Assembly: GCF_024171945.1 (NCBI RefSeq)
Contig: NZ_JAMTCR010000002.1
Coordinates: 2,604,001-2,668,000, forward strand
Direction: 5' to 3'
DNA: 64,000 bases
Source: Actinokineospora globicatena
GTDB lineage: Bacteria > Actinomycetota > Actinomycetes > Mycobacteriales > Pseudonocardiaceae
In this document: piece by piece, positions 1 to 9,323 of the stretch
Layout of the letters: every line of letters begins with the position of its first letter
Position numbering within the stretch: position 1 is the first letter of the stretch
Translations under genes and position numbers: made by a program
Notes under the pieces: generated by a model
What the model saw: only the letters and a program-made list of their open reading frames with translations
Database searches by the model: none
Told to the model about the DNA's origin: nothing

Positions 1-5
1 ACCAA

Positions 6-72
6 TTCAGTGGCCACTAAGTCAGCGCGCACCGGTTCAGTGGGCGTGCGGGTAACAGGAACTGAGTCAGCG
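6..72. promoter_or_regulatory. Repeated octamers upstream of the HxlR-type gene
   Basis: TTCAGTGG occurs at 6-13 and 36-43, and AGTCAGCG at 20-27 and 65-72, giving two alternating pairs just before a regulator start codon. Such an arrangement could be the autoregulatory binding region of the HxlR-like protein. This is inference from position and repetition only. Confidence 0.3.
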
Positions 73-101
73 GGAGCGGTCGGGGTGGGGTCGCCCAGGT
101 C

Positions 102-1040
102 ATGATGCACCCGCCGGATCGGCCCAGTGCGCTCGGCGCCGGTGGCGACAACGCCATCGCCTACGCGATCGGGACCGTCGCCGATGAGTGGACGCTGCTG
201 ATCCTGCGGCACGCGTTGCGCGACGGCACCAGCAGGCCCGCGGACTGGCAGCGGCTGCTGCCGATCTCCAACGCCGTGCTGCTCTCCCGGCTGCGCCACC
301 TCAGCGACGTCGGCGTCCTGGTGCCGGTCGGCGACCGGTCCGGGCGCCGCGAGTTCCAGCTCAGCCCGCGCGGCGCCGCGCTGTGGCCGTTCCTGCTGTG
401 CGTGGGGGCCTGGGAGCTGACCTGGGCCGGTGGCGCGCGGCCGGACCTGACCGAGATGCGGCACACCGGCTGCGGCGCGGTGTTCACCCCGGTCTTGGTG
501 TGCCGGACCTGCGGGGTGTCGGTCGCGCCGCGCGAGGTGGCCGCCGAGTTCGGGCCCAGCGGCTCGTGGCCGAGGTCGACGCCGACGGCCACCTCCCGGC
601 GCCGCTCCAGCGGGTCGACCAGCCTGGGCGGCGGGTTCTTCCCGGAGAGCAGGGCGGTGGTCGGCAACCGCTGGTCGGCGATCATGCTCGCCGCCGCCTA
701 CCTGGGTGCCCGCCGGTTCCCCGACTTCCAGCGCAGGCTCGGCGTGCCCGCGACCGTGGTGGCCGACCGGCTGCGCACGTTCAGCGAGCTGGGCGTGCTG
801 GTGCCCACTGGCGACCCCGACCGGGCCACCCGGTCGAGCTACCACCTCACCGACAAGGGCCGGGCGCTGTTCGCCGCGGTGGTCACCGGGCTGGAGTGGG
901 GGCAGCGCTGGTTCCAGGCCCCGGAGGGACCCGCGGTGCTGCTCGACCACGGGGGTCACCGGTTCGAGGCGGTCCTGGTGTGCTCGACCTGCGACGAGGC
1001 GCTGGCGGGTCGCTCGATCGAGACCGTGCCCGCGCGGTGA
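102..1040 (+). CDS. Tandem HxlR-type winged-helix transcriptional regulator
   Basis: The 312-residue protein contains two HxlR-like winged-helix domains in one chain, roughly residues 20-135 and 185-305. Both halves show the HxlR pattern: a W-A/T-L-I-helix, then 'LP-I/V-LxxRLRxxxELGVLVP', then 'YxLTxxG', and both end in a V-L-V-C-x-T-C motif (CRTCG and CSTCD) suggestive of a small metal or redox site. HxlR proteins normally carry one domain and bind DNA as dimers, so this one may be a pseudo-dimer. Two adjacent ATGs (102 and 105) can serve as start. It precedes two lipoprotein genes on the same strand, but no shared operon is evident. Confidence 0.85.
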   Translation: MMHPPDRPSALGAGGDNAIAYAIGTVADEWTLLILRHALRDGTSRPADWQRLLPISNAVLLSRLRHLSDVGVLVPVGDRSGRREFQLSPRGAALWPFLLCVGAWELTWAGGARPDLTEMRHTGCGAVFTPVLVCRTCGVSVAPREVAAEFGPSGSWPRSTPTATSRRRSSGSTSLGGGFFPESRAVVGNRWSAIMLAAAYLGARRFPDFQRRLGVPATVVADRLRTFSELGVLVPTGDPDRATRSSYHLTDKGRALFAAVVTGLEWGQRWFQAPEGPAVLLDHGGHRFEAVLVCSTCDEALAGRSIETVPAR

Positions 1041-1087
1041 TCGTCGCGGCGTGCAACCCCGGCCAGGGCCGCGTCCGTCCTGGGAGC

Positions 1088-1594
1088 ATGAAACGCCTAG
1101 GAACCATCATTGGCGCAGGCGTTCTGCTCACGGTGATGACCGCGTGCGCCGGGCAGGAGACCGCCAGCCAGCCGCCGGACCCCACGTCCGCGCCGACGAC
1201 GTCGCAGCCCGCGGACCCACCGGGCGCCGTGCCGCCGACCGAGACCAGCGAGCCGGACCGACAGCCCGCGGTGACGCCGCCGACCGGTGGCACCGAGGTG
1301 CCCGCGGCGCAGATCGACGCCACCGGTGTCGCACAGGACTACCCGACGATGGTGTGGACCGAGGACGGTGGCACTGACGTCGGCGTTGTGGCGCAAGAGG
1401 GTGGGTGCGGCAAGGCGAGCGCGGAGGTCACCGAGCAGGCCGCCGCGCAGGTCGTCATCACCCTCGTCGAGACGCAGCCGCCGAAGCCCGCGCAGTGCAC
1501 GATGGACATCCGCTTCCCGAAGCTGTCCGTCCACTTGGACTCCCCGCTCGGTGACCGCAAGGTCGTCCTCAAGAGTGAGCAGCGGGTCCAGTAA
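1088..1594 (+). CDS. Secreted lipoprotein of unknown function, copy 1
   Basis: This 168-residue protein starts at an ATG that gives a classic lipoprotein signal: MKR, a hydrophobic stretch, then a lipobox-like VMTAC. A Pro/Thr/Ser/Glu-rich linker of about 60 residues follows, typical of a surface tether, and then a ~90-residue C-terminal domain containing two Cys (GGCGK and QCTMD) that may form a disulfide. The final part (P-LGDRKVV) resembles the end of the next gene product (PVGDRTVVV), so the two are paralogues. I do not recognise the family. It is expected to be anchored to the outer face of the membrane. Confidence 0.8.
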   Translation: MKRLGTIIGAGVLLTVMTACAGQETASQPPDPTSAPTTSQPADPPGAVPPTETSEPDRQPAVTPPTGGTEVPAAQIDATGVAQDYPTMVWTEDGGTDVGVVAQEGGCGKASAEVTEQAAAQVVITLVETQPPKPAQCTMDIRFPKLSVHLDSPLGDRKVVLKSEQRVQ

Positions 1595-1709
1595 GACCGA
1601 AAAGTCGAGAACTTCCCTCCCTGGTGCCCCGGTCGGTATTGCCCCGCTGACCGGGGCACCGTCACGCGTTCGGTGCAACCGAGACGGTGTCGGCTACCGT
1701 CCTGGGTTC

Positions 1710-2264
1710 ATGAAGACCATTCTGTCCACGGCTGTCGCGGTCCTGGCCGCCCTCGCGCTCGCGGGGTGCGGCGGGGCGGCCGACCAGGCCGACCAGTCGC
1801 CCAGCTCGGGCGCGACCCCGCCCAGCTCGGCGGCCCCCATCGAGGGCGCGCCGAACTCGCAGCCCCCGCAGACCGGCCCCGCGCCGACGAAGCCACCCGC
1901 ACCGCAGGTGACGATCAACCCCGACGGCAAGGTCACCGTTCCCGCGGGCTACCGCGAGCTCCCGGCCAAGCAGGTCGACGCCAAGGCGCTGCCCGAGAGC
2001 TACAAGGAGCGCCGCGTGTGGTCGTCCGAGGACGGCAAGGCGCTGCAGCTCGTCGGCATCGCCAGTGACGCCTGCGCGGGCGTCGACGCCCAGGTCGTCG
2101 AGTTCACCGAGGCCGTGGTCAAGGTGTCGCTCACCCCGATGACGTCCCCGCAGGGCGGCACCGAGGGCAAGATGTGCGCCATGGTCGTCACCCCGCGCCC
2201 GGTCGAGGTCCCGCTCGAGCAGCCGGTCGGCGACCGCACCGTCGTGGTCGTCGCAGGCGGCTGA
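1710..2264 (+). CDS. Secreted lipoprotein of unknown function, copy 2
   Basis: The 184-residue protein has a textbook lipoprotein signal (MKT, Leu/Ala core, LALAGC lipobox). A Pro/Ser-rich linker follows, then a C-terminal domain with two Cys (ACAG, MCAM) aligned with those of the preceding lipoprotein. Shared elements in the same order are a V-G-I/V-segment, the first Cys, a V-V-x-V-x-L strand, the second Cys, and a closing P-x-GDR-x-VV. The 115-bp gap between the genes has no clear terminator. Likely a lineage-specific surface protein pair from a gene duplication. Confidence 0.8.
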   Translation: MKTILSTAVAVLAALALAGCGGAADQADQSPSSGATPPSSAAPIEGAPNSQPPQTGPAPTKPPAPQVTINPDGKVTVPAGYRELPAKQVDAKALPESYKERRVWSSEDGKALQLVGIASDACAGVDAQVVEFTEAVVKVSLTPMTSPQGGTEGKMCAMVVTPRPVEVPLEQPVGDRTVVVVAGG

Positions 2265-2323
2265 TCCCACCCCGTGTCCCGAGGTCGGGGCGAGCGACCC
2301 TGCCTGCCCCGACCCTCACGGCA

Positions 2324-2722
2324 CTACCGGCGCGGCCAGCCGCCGTAGGGCACGGTGATCGCTTCCAGGTGGTGGCCGTCGGGGTCGAGGAAGTAGAACC
2401 CCCGACCGCCGTCGTTGGTGTTGATCTGGTTGGGCAGCGACGACATCGGGTCGGCCCAGTACGGGATCCCGCGCTCGGTGACCCTGGCCAGGATCTCGTC
2501 GAACTCCGCCTCGCCCACGAGGAACGCCAGGTGCGTGGTCGTGAGCGGGGCGTCGTAGTCGGTGTGGTTGGCGTAGTCGAGCGTGACGCCGTTGTCGAGC
2601 GCGACCGTGACGAACGGGCCGTAGGGCACCGGTGCGGGTCGACCGAGGATGTCGGCCAGGAACTGGGCCCCGGTGTGCTTGTCGCTCGCCAGGACCACGG
2701 TGTGGTTGAACTGGACGCTCAT
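2324..2722 (-). CDS. VOC superfamily (glyoxalase/dioxygenase fold) protein
   Basis: A single-unit VOC protein of 132 residues with paired beta-alpha-beta-beta-beta modules. It begins with the 'F-N-H-T-V-V-L-A' strand that carries the first metal-ligand His, and ends with the 'GRGFYFLDPDGHHLEAI' motif typical of glyoxalase, bleomycin-resistance and dioxygenase-like proteins, with the C-terminal metal-ligand Glu. The substrate cannot be told from sequence. It lies 7 bp downstream of the fumarase gene on the same strand, so co-transcription is likely. Confidence 0.85.
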   Translation of the reverse strand: MSVQFNHTVVLASDKHTGAQFLADILGRPAPVPYGPFVTVALDNGVTLDYANHTDYDAPLTTTHLAFLVGEAEFDEILARVTERGIPYWADPMSSLPNQINTNDGGRGFYFLDPDGHHLEAITVPYGGWPRR

Positions 2723-2729
2723 CCGAGCC

Positions 2730-4391
2730 TCACTTCCGGAACGTGACCTGCAGGGTCGGTGCCGAGGTGCCCGCGAAGAAGTCGTTGCCCTTGTCGTCGA
2801 CCACGACGAACGCGGGGAAGTCCTCCACCTCGATGCGCCAGACCGCCTCCATGCCCAGTTCGGCGTACTCCAGCACGTCGACCTTCTTGATGCAGTCCTG
2901 CGCCAGGCGCGCCGCCGGGCCGCCGATCGACCCCAGGTAGAAGCCGCCGTGCGCGGCGCACGCCTCGGTGACCTGCTTGGAGCGGTTGCCCTTGGCCAGC
3001 ATGACCATCGACCCGCCCGCCGCCTGGAACTGCTCGACGTAGGAGTCCATCCGCCCGGCCGTGGTGGGGCCGAACGAGCCCGACGCGTAGCCCTCGGGGG
3101 TCTTGGCCGGTCCGGCGTAGTACACCGGGTGGTCCTTGAGGTAGCCGGGCATCGGCTCGCCCGCGTCCAGCCGCTCCTTGATCTTGGCGTGCGCGATGTC
3201 GCGGGCCACCACCAGCGGACCGGTCAGCGACAGCCGCGTCTTGACCGGCAGCGTCGAGAGCGTCGCCCGGATCTCGGCCATCGGCCTGGTCAGGTCGATG
3301 CGCACCACCTCGTCGGAGAGGTCCTCGCCGACCACCTCGGGCAGGAACCTGGCCGGGTCGCGCTCCATCTGCTCCAGGAACACCCCGTCCGGGGTGATCT
3401 TGGCCTTGGCCTGCCGGTCGGCCGAGCAGGACACCGCGATGCCCACCGGGCAGGACGCGCCGTGCCGGGGCAACCGGATCACCCGCACGTCGTGGCAGAA
3501 GTACTTGCCGCCGAACTGCGCGCCGATGCCGAACTCGCGGGTCATCGCCAGCACCTGCTGCTCGAGGTCGACGTCGCGGAACGCGTGCCCCAGCGGCGAA
3601 CCCTCCGTCGGCAGCGTGTCCAGGTAGCGCGCCGAGGCCAGCTTCGCGACCTTGAGGTTCTGCTCGGCGGAGAGCCCACCGACCACGACCGCCAGGTGGT
3701 ACGGGGGGCAGGCCGCGGTGCCCAGGCCGCGCAGCTTCTCGTCGAGGAACGAGGCCAGCCGCTTCGGGTTCAGCACCGCCTTGGTCTCCTGGAACAGGAA
3801 CGTCTTGTTCGCCGACCCGCCGCCCTTGGCCATGAACAGGAACTCGTAGGCGGGGTCGGTGCCCGGCTTGGTGTGGATGTCGATCTGCGCGGGCAGGTTG
3901 GTTCCGGTGTTCTTCTCGTCCCAGAAGGTGACCGGGGCCATCTGCGAGTACCGCAGGTTCAGCTCCTGGTACGCCTCGTAGATGCCGCGCGCCAGCGCCT
4001 GCTCGTCGGTGCCACCGGTCAGCACCGTCTCGGTGCGCTTGCCCATCACGATGGCGGTCCCGGTGTCCTGGCACATCGGCAGCACGCCGCCCGCGGAGAT
4101 GCACGCGTTGCGCAGCAGGTCCATCGCCACGAACCGGTCGTTGCCGCTGGCCTCGGGGTCGTCCACGATCGCCCGCAGCTGCGCGAGGTGCGATGGCCGC
4201 AGCAGGTGCTGGATGTCCTTGATGGCCTCCTTGGCCAGCAGGGTCAGCACCGCCGGGTCGACCTCGAGGAAGCGCCGTCCCGCCGCCTCGACCAGCCGCA
4301 CCCCCTCCTGGCTGACCAGCCGGTACTCGGTCGCCCGGTCCGGGCCCAGCGGCAGGACATCGGTGTAGTCGAAGTTCGTGGTGGTGGTCAC
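2730..4391 (-). CDS. fum: Class I fumarate hydratase (iron-sulfur)
   Basis: Catalyses fumarate/malate interconversion in the TCA cycle using an oxygen-sensitive [4Fe-4S] cluster. The 553-residue length fits FumA/FumB-type single-chain enzymes. Cluster Cys candidates lie in 'LPMCQDTGT' (which also carries the QDTG motif of the family), '[10 protein letters not shown]' and '[11 protein letters not shown]'. The C-terminal half has the beta-subunit signature '[12 protein letters not shown]'. I chose the GTG at 4391 because a GGGAG ribosome-binding site precedes it and the protein then begins [10 protein letters not shown], as in relatives. A longer upstream reading frame is Arg-rich and unlike the family. 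It is followed closely by the VOC gene. Confidence 0.95.
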   Translation of the reverse strand: MTTTTNFDYTDVLPLGPDRATEYRLVSQEGVRLVEAAGRRFLEVDPAVLTLLAKEAIKDIQHLLRPSHLAQLRAIVDDPEASGNDRFVAMDLLRNACISAGGVLPMCQDTGTAIVMGKRTETVLTGGTDEQALARGIYEAYQELNLRYSQMAPVTFWDEKNTGTNLPAQIDIHTKPGTDPAYEFLFMAKGGGSANKTFLFQETKAVLNPKRLASFLDEKLRGLGTAACPPYHLAVVVGGLSAEQNLKVAKLASARYLDTLPTEGSPLGHAFRDVDLEQQVLAMTREFGIGAQFGGKYFCHDVRVIRLPRHGASCPVGIAVSCSADRQAKAKITPDGVFLEQMERDPARFLPEVVGEDLSDEVVRIDLTRPMAEIRATLSTLPVKTRLSLTGPLVVARDIAHAKIKERLDAGEPMPGYLKDHPVYYAGPAKTPEGYASGSFGPTTAGRMDSYVEQFQAAGGSMVMLAKGNRSKQVTEACAAHGGFYLGSIGGPAARLAQDCIKKVDVLEYAELGMEAVWRIEVEDFPAFVVVDDKGNDFFAGTSAPTLQVTFRK

Positions 4392-4565
4392 GATGAGCGG
4401 GCTCCCTTGCACGCGTCCGGATCCTGCAAAACGTACTCCTCGGCACCGGCCGCACCGGTGTGATCCGCGCGTGGCCCTGGCCACGCCGACCGGCACAGCC
4501 CTGGCCGCGCCGGGCGCGGGAGTTCGCGTCGGCAAGGCGCTCGTCGGCGCTGCTAACAGCATCGA

Positions 4566-4688
4566 CCGCTATTGCGGACACCTTGCGCGCATTGCCACCA
4601 CCCCAATAGCGGACTTATTTAAGGCTGGATTGCGGCATGCTTTCATCCGTCTATTCCGCGTGTTTCTCCGGAATGCGCAGCCGCTATT
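4566..4688. promoter_or_regulatory. Three CCGCTATT boxes in a divergent promoter region
   Basis: CCGCTATT occurs at 4566-4573 and 4681-4688 on the plus strand and inverted at 4605-4612. The 330-bp gap between fumarase (minus) and the XRE-like gene (plus) is unusually AT-rich around 4600-4700 for this genome, as expected of promoters. The boxes could be operators for the XRE-type protein, a positional inference. Confidence 0.35.
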
Positions 4689-4721
4689 CTTGGCCCCCGG
4701 TTGCGAGGGCGGAGGAGTCGC

Positions 4722-5153
4722 GTGGCGGGCGTTGATGGTGACTGGGACGCCGTGTCGCAGGAGATCCGGCGCCTGATGCACGCGCAGGGAATGAACCAGG
4801 CCGGGCTCATCGCCAAATCCGGGATCTCGAAAGTCGTGGTCGCGGAACTGCAGCACAACAAGGTCCGGCGCACCCGCACCGACCACGTCCTGCGCGCGTT
4901 GTCCGACGCGTTGGGCGTGCACCAGGAACACCTGCGCGCGATCGCCCAGGGCCGGGTTCCGCAGGACGTCGGGGAACCGCCGATCCGCTCCGACGCCGAC
5001 ATCGCCGGGCGGCTCGACGCGCTGGACTACCGGATGGCGGAGTTGACCGAGGCGGTGCGCCAGGTGGCGGCGATGACCGAGGTGCTGCGCCGGGTGGAGC
5101 GGGCGCTGTTCGAGGGCCCGCCGCCGACGATCGACGTCCGCACCCCGGACTAG
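4722..5153 (+). CDS. XRE-type helix-turn-helix regulator
   Basis: A 143-residue protein with an N-terminal Cro/C1-type HTH at about residues 10-65: 'SQEIRRLMHAQGMNQAGLIAKSGISK' is helix 1-2-turn, followed by the recognition helix and 'LRALSDALGV'. The C-terminal part is helical and charged (R-L-D-A-L-D-Y-R-M-A-E-L) and probably mediates oligomerisation. The GTG start at 4722 has a strong GGAGG ribosome-binding site at 4711-4715. No effector domain is visible. It is divergent from the fumarase gene, and its targets are unknown. Confidence 0.8.
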   Translation: MAGVDGDWDAVSQEIRRLMHAQGMNQAGLIAKSGISKVVVAELQHNKVRRTRTDHVLRALSDALGVHQEHLRAIAQGRVPQDVGEPPIRSDADIAGRLDALDYRMAELTEAVRQVAAMTEVLRRVERALFEGPPPTIDVRTPD

Positions 5154-5200
5154 GCGCGCGTCCGGTCCACAAGTCCCGGGAAGACCTGGAGACGCCGGAA

Positions 5201-5220
5201 GGCCGGGGCGGCCCCCGGCC
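5201..5220. terminator. Hairpin downstream of XRE-type gene
   Basis: GGCCGGGG (5201-5208) pairs with CCCCGGCC (5213-5220) across a 4-nt loop, about 50 bp after the regulator stop and before the converging sigB gene. There is no T-run, as is usual for actinobacterial terminators. Confidence 0.45.
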
Positions 5221-5391
5221 GTCCCGACCTCCCGTCGCGGGCAGCCCGGACTCCAGTATCGAGTTCCGTGCCGCGTGGTTCGTGTGGGGTTGTGGTGACA
5301 ACGCTGCCGTGACCGAGGTCACATGTCAACGCGGCTATCCGTGTGATTCTCGCCGGTGCTGCCCGCCGGGGGCGGGCGGCACCCGCCGCGC

Positions 5392-6366
5392 TCAGCTGGC
5401 GTACGCGCGCAGCTTCTCCGCCCGCTCGCCCTGGCGCAGCTTCGACATGACCTCGCGCTCGATCTGGCGGACCCGCTCGCGGGAGAGGCCGAAGCGCTTG
5501 CCGATCTGGTCCAGGGTGCGCGGCTGGCCGTCGTCGAGGCCGTAGCGCAGCCGGATCACCGACTGCTCGCGGTCGTCGAGGGTGGCCAGCACCCGGCGCA
5601 TGTCGTCCTGCAGCAGCCCGGAGATCACCGCGCTCTCGGCGTCGGTGGCCTCGCCGTCCTCGATGAAGTCACCGAGCGGGGCGTCCTCCTCGGCGCCGAC
5701 CGGCATGTCCAGGCTCACCGGGTCGCGGGCGTGGTCGAGCAGGTCGGCGACCTTCTGCGTGGTCAGCCCGGCCTCCTTGGCCAGCTCGTCCTTGGTGGCC
5801 TCGCGGCCTAGTTGCTGGTGCAGGTCGCGCTTGATCCTGGCCAGCTTGTTCACCTGCTCCACCAGGTGGACCGGCAGCCGGATGGTGCGGCCCTGGTCGG
5901 CCATGCCCCTGGTGATGGCCTGGCGGATCCACCAGGTGGCGTAGGTGGAGAACTTGAAACCCTTGGTGTAGTCGAACTTCTCCACCGCGCGGATCAGACC
6001 CAGGTTCCCCTCCTGGATCAGGTCAAGCAGCGGCATGCCGCGGCCGGTGTAGCGCTTGGCCAGCGACACCACCAGCCGCAGGTTCGCCTCCAGCAGGTGG
6101 TTCTTGGCGGTGTGGCCGTCGGAGATGAGGGCGCGCAGCTCGGCCCGGCGGGCGGGCGAGAGCGCGGGGGAGGTGTCGAGCATGTGCTGCGCGAAGACCC
6201 CCGCCTCGATGCGCTTGGCCAGCTCCACCTCCTGGGCCGCGGTCAGCAGGGCGGTGCGCCCGATCCCGTTGAGGTAGACGCGCACCAGGTCGGCCGCTGG
6301 CCCCTGGGCGTCGAGGTCGGCCTCATAGTTGAGCTCTTCTGGCTCGCGCTGCTGCGGGACCGTCAT
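5392..6366 (-). CDS. sigB: RNA polymerase sigma factor, SigB-type (group 2 sigma-70)
   Basis: The 324-residue protein has sigma regions 1.2-4.2 without the long acidic N-terminus of the primary sigma factor. Region 2 shows '[18 protein letters not shown]', '[19 protein letters not shown]' and '[13 protein letters not shown]', and region 4.2 ends in '[18 protein letters not shown]'. Length and sequence match mycobacterial SigB, the stationary-phase and stress sigma factor nearly identical to SigA in its DNA-binding regions. I chose the ATG at 6366 ([12 protein letters not shown]) because it has a GGGAG ribosome-binding site 5 nt away and gives the usual SigB length. An extracytoplasmic-sigma-type promoter lies just upstream. 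Confidence 0.95.
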   Translation of the reverse strand: MTVPQQREPEELNYEADLDAQGPAADLVRVYLNGIGRTALLTAAQEVELAKRIEAGVFAQHMLDTSPALSPARRAELRALISDGHTAKNHLLEANLRLVVSLAKRYTGRGMPLLDLIQEGNLGLIRAVEKFDYTKGFKFSTYATWWIRQAITRGMADQGRTIRLPVHLVEQVNKLARIKRDLHQQLGREATKDELAKEAGLTTQKVADLLDHARDPVSLDMPVGAEEDAPLGDFIEDGEATDAESAVISGLLQDDMRRVLATLDDREQSVIRLRYGLDDGQPRTLDQIGKRFGLSRERVRQIEREVMSKLRQGERAEKLRAYAS

Positions 6367-6403
6367 GATGGCTCCCTCCCCCTGTCGGTGGTTCTGCCTG
6401 TCA

Positions 6404-6430
6404 AACGTGGCGGAGGGTGGATTCGTTCCC
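6404..6430 (-). promoter_or_regulatory. Candidate ECF-sigma promoter of sigB
   Basis: Reading the minus strand, GGGAAC (6430-6425) is followed after 17 nt by CGTT (6407-6404), matching the SigE/SigH-type consensus of GGAAC and CGTT. Mycobacterial sigB is known to be controlled by SigE and SigH from such a promoter. It lies about 38 nt upstream of the sigB ATG. Confidence 0.55.
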
Positions 6431-6637
6431 GTGCCCTCCCAGTGTGAGGACGTCACCGGGCGCTCGGGCGTTGTTCAGGTTTGGCTGAGGTTTGGCTGAG
6501 AACTCCGGGGGTAATCACCCGACCACCGTCGCAGTGCGGGAACCCGTGCGGCATCACCCTTCGGGTGGACGGTCGTGTCAACCAGGTGGGGGACGACGAC
6601 TGTCTCAGGGCGACGGTCAGTGCGGTAGGTCTCCGGG

Positions 6638-7063
6638 TCAGAGGTCAATCAGAACGGTGAACGGACCATCGTTCACGCTCGCCACCGCCATGCTCGCGCC
6701 GAACCTGCCGGTCGCCACAACGGCGCCCCTGGCGCGGAGTTCGGCCACCGTGGCCGATACCAACGGTTCCGCCGCCTCCGGTCGGGCGGCCGCGATCCAC
6801 GACGGCCGTCGCCCTTTTCGGGTGTCCCCATAGAGTGTGAACTGACTCACGACGAGTAGTGGCGCCCCGGTCGTCGCGCACGATTGCTCATCGCGCAACA
6901 AGCGCAGTTCGTGCAGTTTGCGCGCCATCACGACCGCGGTGTCCGAAGTGTCGTCGACGTGCACCCCGAGCAGCACCAGCAATCCGGGCTCGGTGATCTC
7001 CCCGACGGTCTCCCCGTCGACGGTCACCGAGGCGCTGGTCACCCGCGCCACGACCGCCCTCAT
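6638..7063 (-). CDS. dtd: D-aminoacyl-tRNA deacylase
   Basis: Hydrolyses D-amino acids wrongly attached to tRNA (chiral proofreading). The 141-residue protein begins '[18 protein letters not shown]' and carries the two family motifs: '[16 protein letters not shown]' (the SQxTL active-site segment) and a C-terminal 'NDGPFT', where the cross-subunit Gly-cisPro motif sits. I chose the ATG at 7063 because it gives the canonical N-terminus. A GTG at 7078 would add five residues. It lies 37 bp downstream of the methyltransferase gene on the same strand. Confidence 0.95.
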   Translation of the reverse strand: MRAVVARVTSASVTVDGETVGEITEPGLLVLLGVHVDDTSDTAVVMARKLHELRLLRDEQSCATTGAPLLVVSQFTLYGDTRKGRRPSWIAAARPEAAEPLVSATVAELRARGAVVATGRFGASMAVASVNDGPFTVLIDL

Positions 7064-7100
7064 CCCGTGCCCCCGCACGGACTTCGGTCCGGTTGACCGC

Positions 7101-8597
7101 TCACGCCAGGTCCCCCGGCAGCAGCATCCCGTGCGTCACCAGGTCGACCACGACCGGTAGTGCTGCCTGGACCACGGCGTCGGTAGGCAGGCCGTGCGCG
7201 GCGGCCAGCAGGGCCAGCAGGTCCCCGAGCGGCACCTGGCCGCGGCAGCCCGCCAGCAGTGCGGTCACCAGCTCGTCGGTCTCCTGCTGCCACCCGGGGC
7301 CGTCGGTGCGGTGCAGCCTGCGCACCAGCTCGCTCCAGCCCTCGGCGCCCGGTTCGGCCACCCGCTCCAGCACCACGGTCGACGGGGTGGTGAACGCGGT
7401 GGCCAGCAGCCGCGCCGGGTCGTCGTTGGCGCGCAGCCAGGCCACCCGGTCGAGCCAGGCGCCCGCCTCGGGGCCCAGCGGGTCGTCGAAGGCGTGCCGC
7501 AGGTCCTCGCAGGCCACCTCGGTGTCGGCGCCGGTCGCGCGCAGCGTCACGAAGCCGAACCCGACGCCGACCACGTCGTTGGCGTCGAACCAGTCCAGCC
7601 AGGCCGAGGCCTTGGCCGAGCCCTCCGCCGAGCGCGGGTCGATGCCCGCGTCGCGCAGCCAGGTGCCCACGTACATCGCGGGCTCGGCGACGTCGCGCTG
7701 GACGAACCAGGCGTCGACGCCCTCGTCGGGCAGCCAGCCGGTGACCCGCTCGGCCCAGTCCTCGCCGCGCCGGTGCAGCCACGACGCCAGCAGCTGCCCG
7801 ACCCCGCCGGGGGCGAGCACGCCGGGGAGCCCGCGCACGACCAGGGCGCTCGCGTCGTCACCGGCCAGGCCGGAGTCGCGGTACACGTAGTCCACCCGCG
7901 GCGGGCCGACCACGAACGGCGGGTTGCACACGACCTGGTCGAACCGGCGCCCGGCGACCGGGTCGAACCACGACCCGCGCGCGGTCTCCACGTCGAGGCC
8001 GTTGAGCCGGAACGTCGCCGACGCCAGCGCCAGGCAGCGCTCGGACAGGTCGGTCGCGGTGATCCGGTCCGCGTGCCTGCTCGCGTGCAGCGCCTGCACC
8101 CCGCACCCGGTGCCCAGGTCGAGCAGGGAGCCGACCGGCCTGCGCACGGTGGCCCTGGCCAGGCTCAGTGAGGCGTGCCCGATGCCGAGCACGTGGTCGG
8201 CGCCCACCGGCGCGCCCGCCTGCTCGGCGTCCAGGTCGGCCACGACCCACCACGAGCCGTCCTCGTCGCCGTAAGGGCGCAGGTCGAGCCCGGCGCGCGC
8301 GGTGTCGCCCTCGAAGCGCAGCAGGCCGGTGGCGGCCGCCTCGGCCGGGTCGACGCCCTTGAGCGCGGCGTGCGCCTGCCGGGTCGGGACCCGGTCGCCG
8401 ACCAGGAACAGCCGGATGAGGGTGGCCAGCGCGGAGCCGTCGGTGGTGGCGCGGCGGGCGGGTTCGGGCTCGCCGCGGCCGAGGGCGGCGTGCGCCTGGT
8501 CGCCCAGCGCCGCCACCACCCCGTCCGCGTCGTAGCCGACCACCCGCAGCGTGTCGGCCAGGCGCGCGCAGAACTCGTCCGAGAAGTGGGGGAGCAC
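7101..8597 (-). CDS. Class I SAM-dependent methyltransferase with N-terminal DUF7059-like domain
   Basis: A 498-residue protein. Residues 1-130 form an actinobacterial N-terminal domain. The central Rossmann domain shows SAM-binding motif I '[13 protein letters not shown]', an acidic '[12 protein letters not shown]', and the catalytic 'CNPPFV' typical of methyltransferases acting on planar nitrogen atoms (HemK/RsmC type). The C-terminal ~170 residues are an extra domain seen in actinobacterial homologues. The substrate (rRNA or protein Gln) is not determinable from the sequence. It is upstream of dtd on the same strand. Confidence 0.8.
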   Translation of the reverse strand: MLPHFSDEFCARLADTLRVVGYDADGVVAALGDQAHAALGRGEPEPARRATTDGSALATLIRLFLVGDRVPTRQAHAALKGVDPAEAAATGLLRFEGDTARAGLDLRPYGDEDGSWWVVADLDAEQAGAPVGADHVLGIGHASLSLARATVRRPVGSLLDLGTGCGVQALHASRHADRITATDLSERCLALASATFRLNGLDVETARGSWFDPVAGRRFDQVVCNPPFVVGPPRVDYVYRDSGLAGDDASALVVRGLPGVLAPGGVGQLLASWLHRRGEDWAERVTGWLPDEGVDAWFVQRDVAEPAMYVGTWLRDAGIDPRSAEGSAKASAWLDWFDANDVVGVGFGFVTLRATGADTEVACEDLRHAFDDPLGPEAGAWLDRVAWLRANDDPARLLATAFTTPSTVVLERVAEPGAEGWSELVRRLHRTDGPGWQQETDELVTALLAGCRGQVPLGDLLALLAAAHGLPTDAVVQAALPVVVDLVTHGMLLPGDLA

Positions 8598-8647
8598 GTC
8601 CGAATGCTCGCACGCGCCCGGGCTCGCCGATCGGCCCGCCTGGGCGG

Positions 8648-8695
8648 GTGGGCTGGACGTGGGCGCTGCGGGTGGGCTGGACGTGGGCGCTGCGG
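8648..8695. repeat. 24-bp tandem duplication
   Basis: A 24-bp GC-rich unit occurs twice without mismatch (8648-8671 and 8672-8695), with the start of a third copy after it. It lies in the gap between two minus-strand methyltransferase genes. Confidence 0.85.
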
Positions 8696-8714
8696 GTGGG
8701 CCGGTGCGGGCGGG

Positions 8715-9224
8715 TCAGACCCGGGTGATGAGGTGGAAGTGGCCGGGGAGTCGGTAGCGGGCGATGATTTCCGCACCCAGTTCGGTGGCGGCGTCCCGCG
8801 CCTGCCCAGCCGTCGGCAGCGGGCCCAACAGCGACAAGAGGCCGCCGGTGCGCAGGGGTGAGGTCACGGCCCGCAGCAGTTCGAGCGCGTCCTCCGCGTA
8901 GTGCAGCAAGTCGTGGCACAGCACGACGTCGAAGTCCGCCGCGCGGAACAGGTCCGGCGCGTCCTCCGCGCCCGCTTGCGCTACCCGCACGGTGACACCG
9001 CGGGTGTACGCGTGCGCTAAGGCGTCCGCGAGCATCGCGCCCGCCGGGTCGAGGATGGTCACCTCGTGGCCCAGCGCGGCCAGCGGCACCCCGTCCTCGC
9101 CCCGGCCGCCCGCCACGTCCAGCACCCGGCAGGGTTCGGTGAGGTGGCGGGCCAGGTTGGCCTCGGCCATGCGGTGTCGGGTCGACGCGCCGAATCCCTC
9201 GACCGCGAATCCAGTCATAAGCAT
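8715..9224 (-). CDS. Small SAM-dependent methyltransferase
   Basis: About 169 residues. Motif I is 'VLDVAGGRGEDGVPLAALG', followed by 'VTILDPAG' (motif II acid) and 'FDVVLCHDLLHY' (motif IV), as in UbiE/CmoM-type Methyltransf_11 proteins. It is short for the family, ending soon after the 'GGLLSLLGPL' strand. Starts at 9224 and 9218 are both possible; neither has a strong ribosome-binding site. A longer reading frame upstream has no family resemblance. Substrate unknown. Confidence 0.75.
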   Translation of the reverse strand: MLMTGFAVEGFGASTRHRMAEANLARHLTEPCRVLDVAGGRGEDGVPLAALGHEVTILDPAGAMLADALAHAYTRGVTVRVAQAGAEDAPDLFRAADFDVVLCHDLLHYAEDALELLRAVTSPLRTGGLLSLLGPLPTAGQARDAATELGAEIIARYRLPGHFHLITRV

Positions 9225-9323
9225 TCTTTTTACCGGCAACCGGGGGAATTCCGAGTCAGTTCTACCCGGATGGCGCAGCAAGCCCGCGCGGGTGAGAGGA
9301 TGGTCGGTGGAGGTGGTGTCGGG

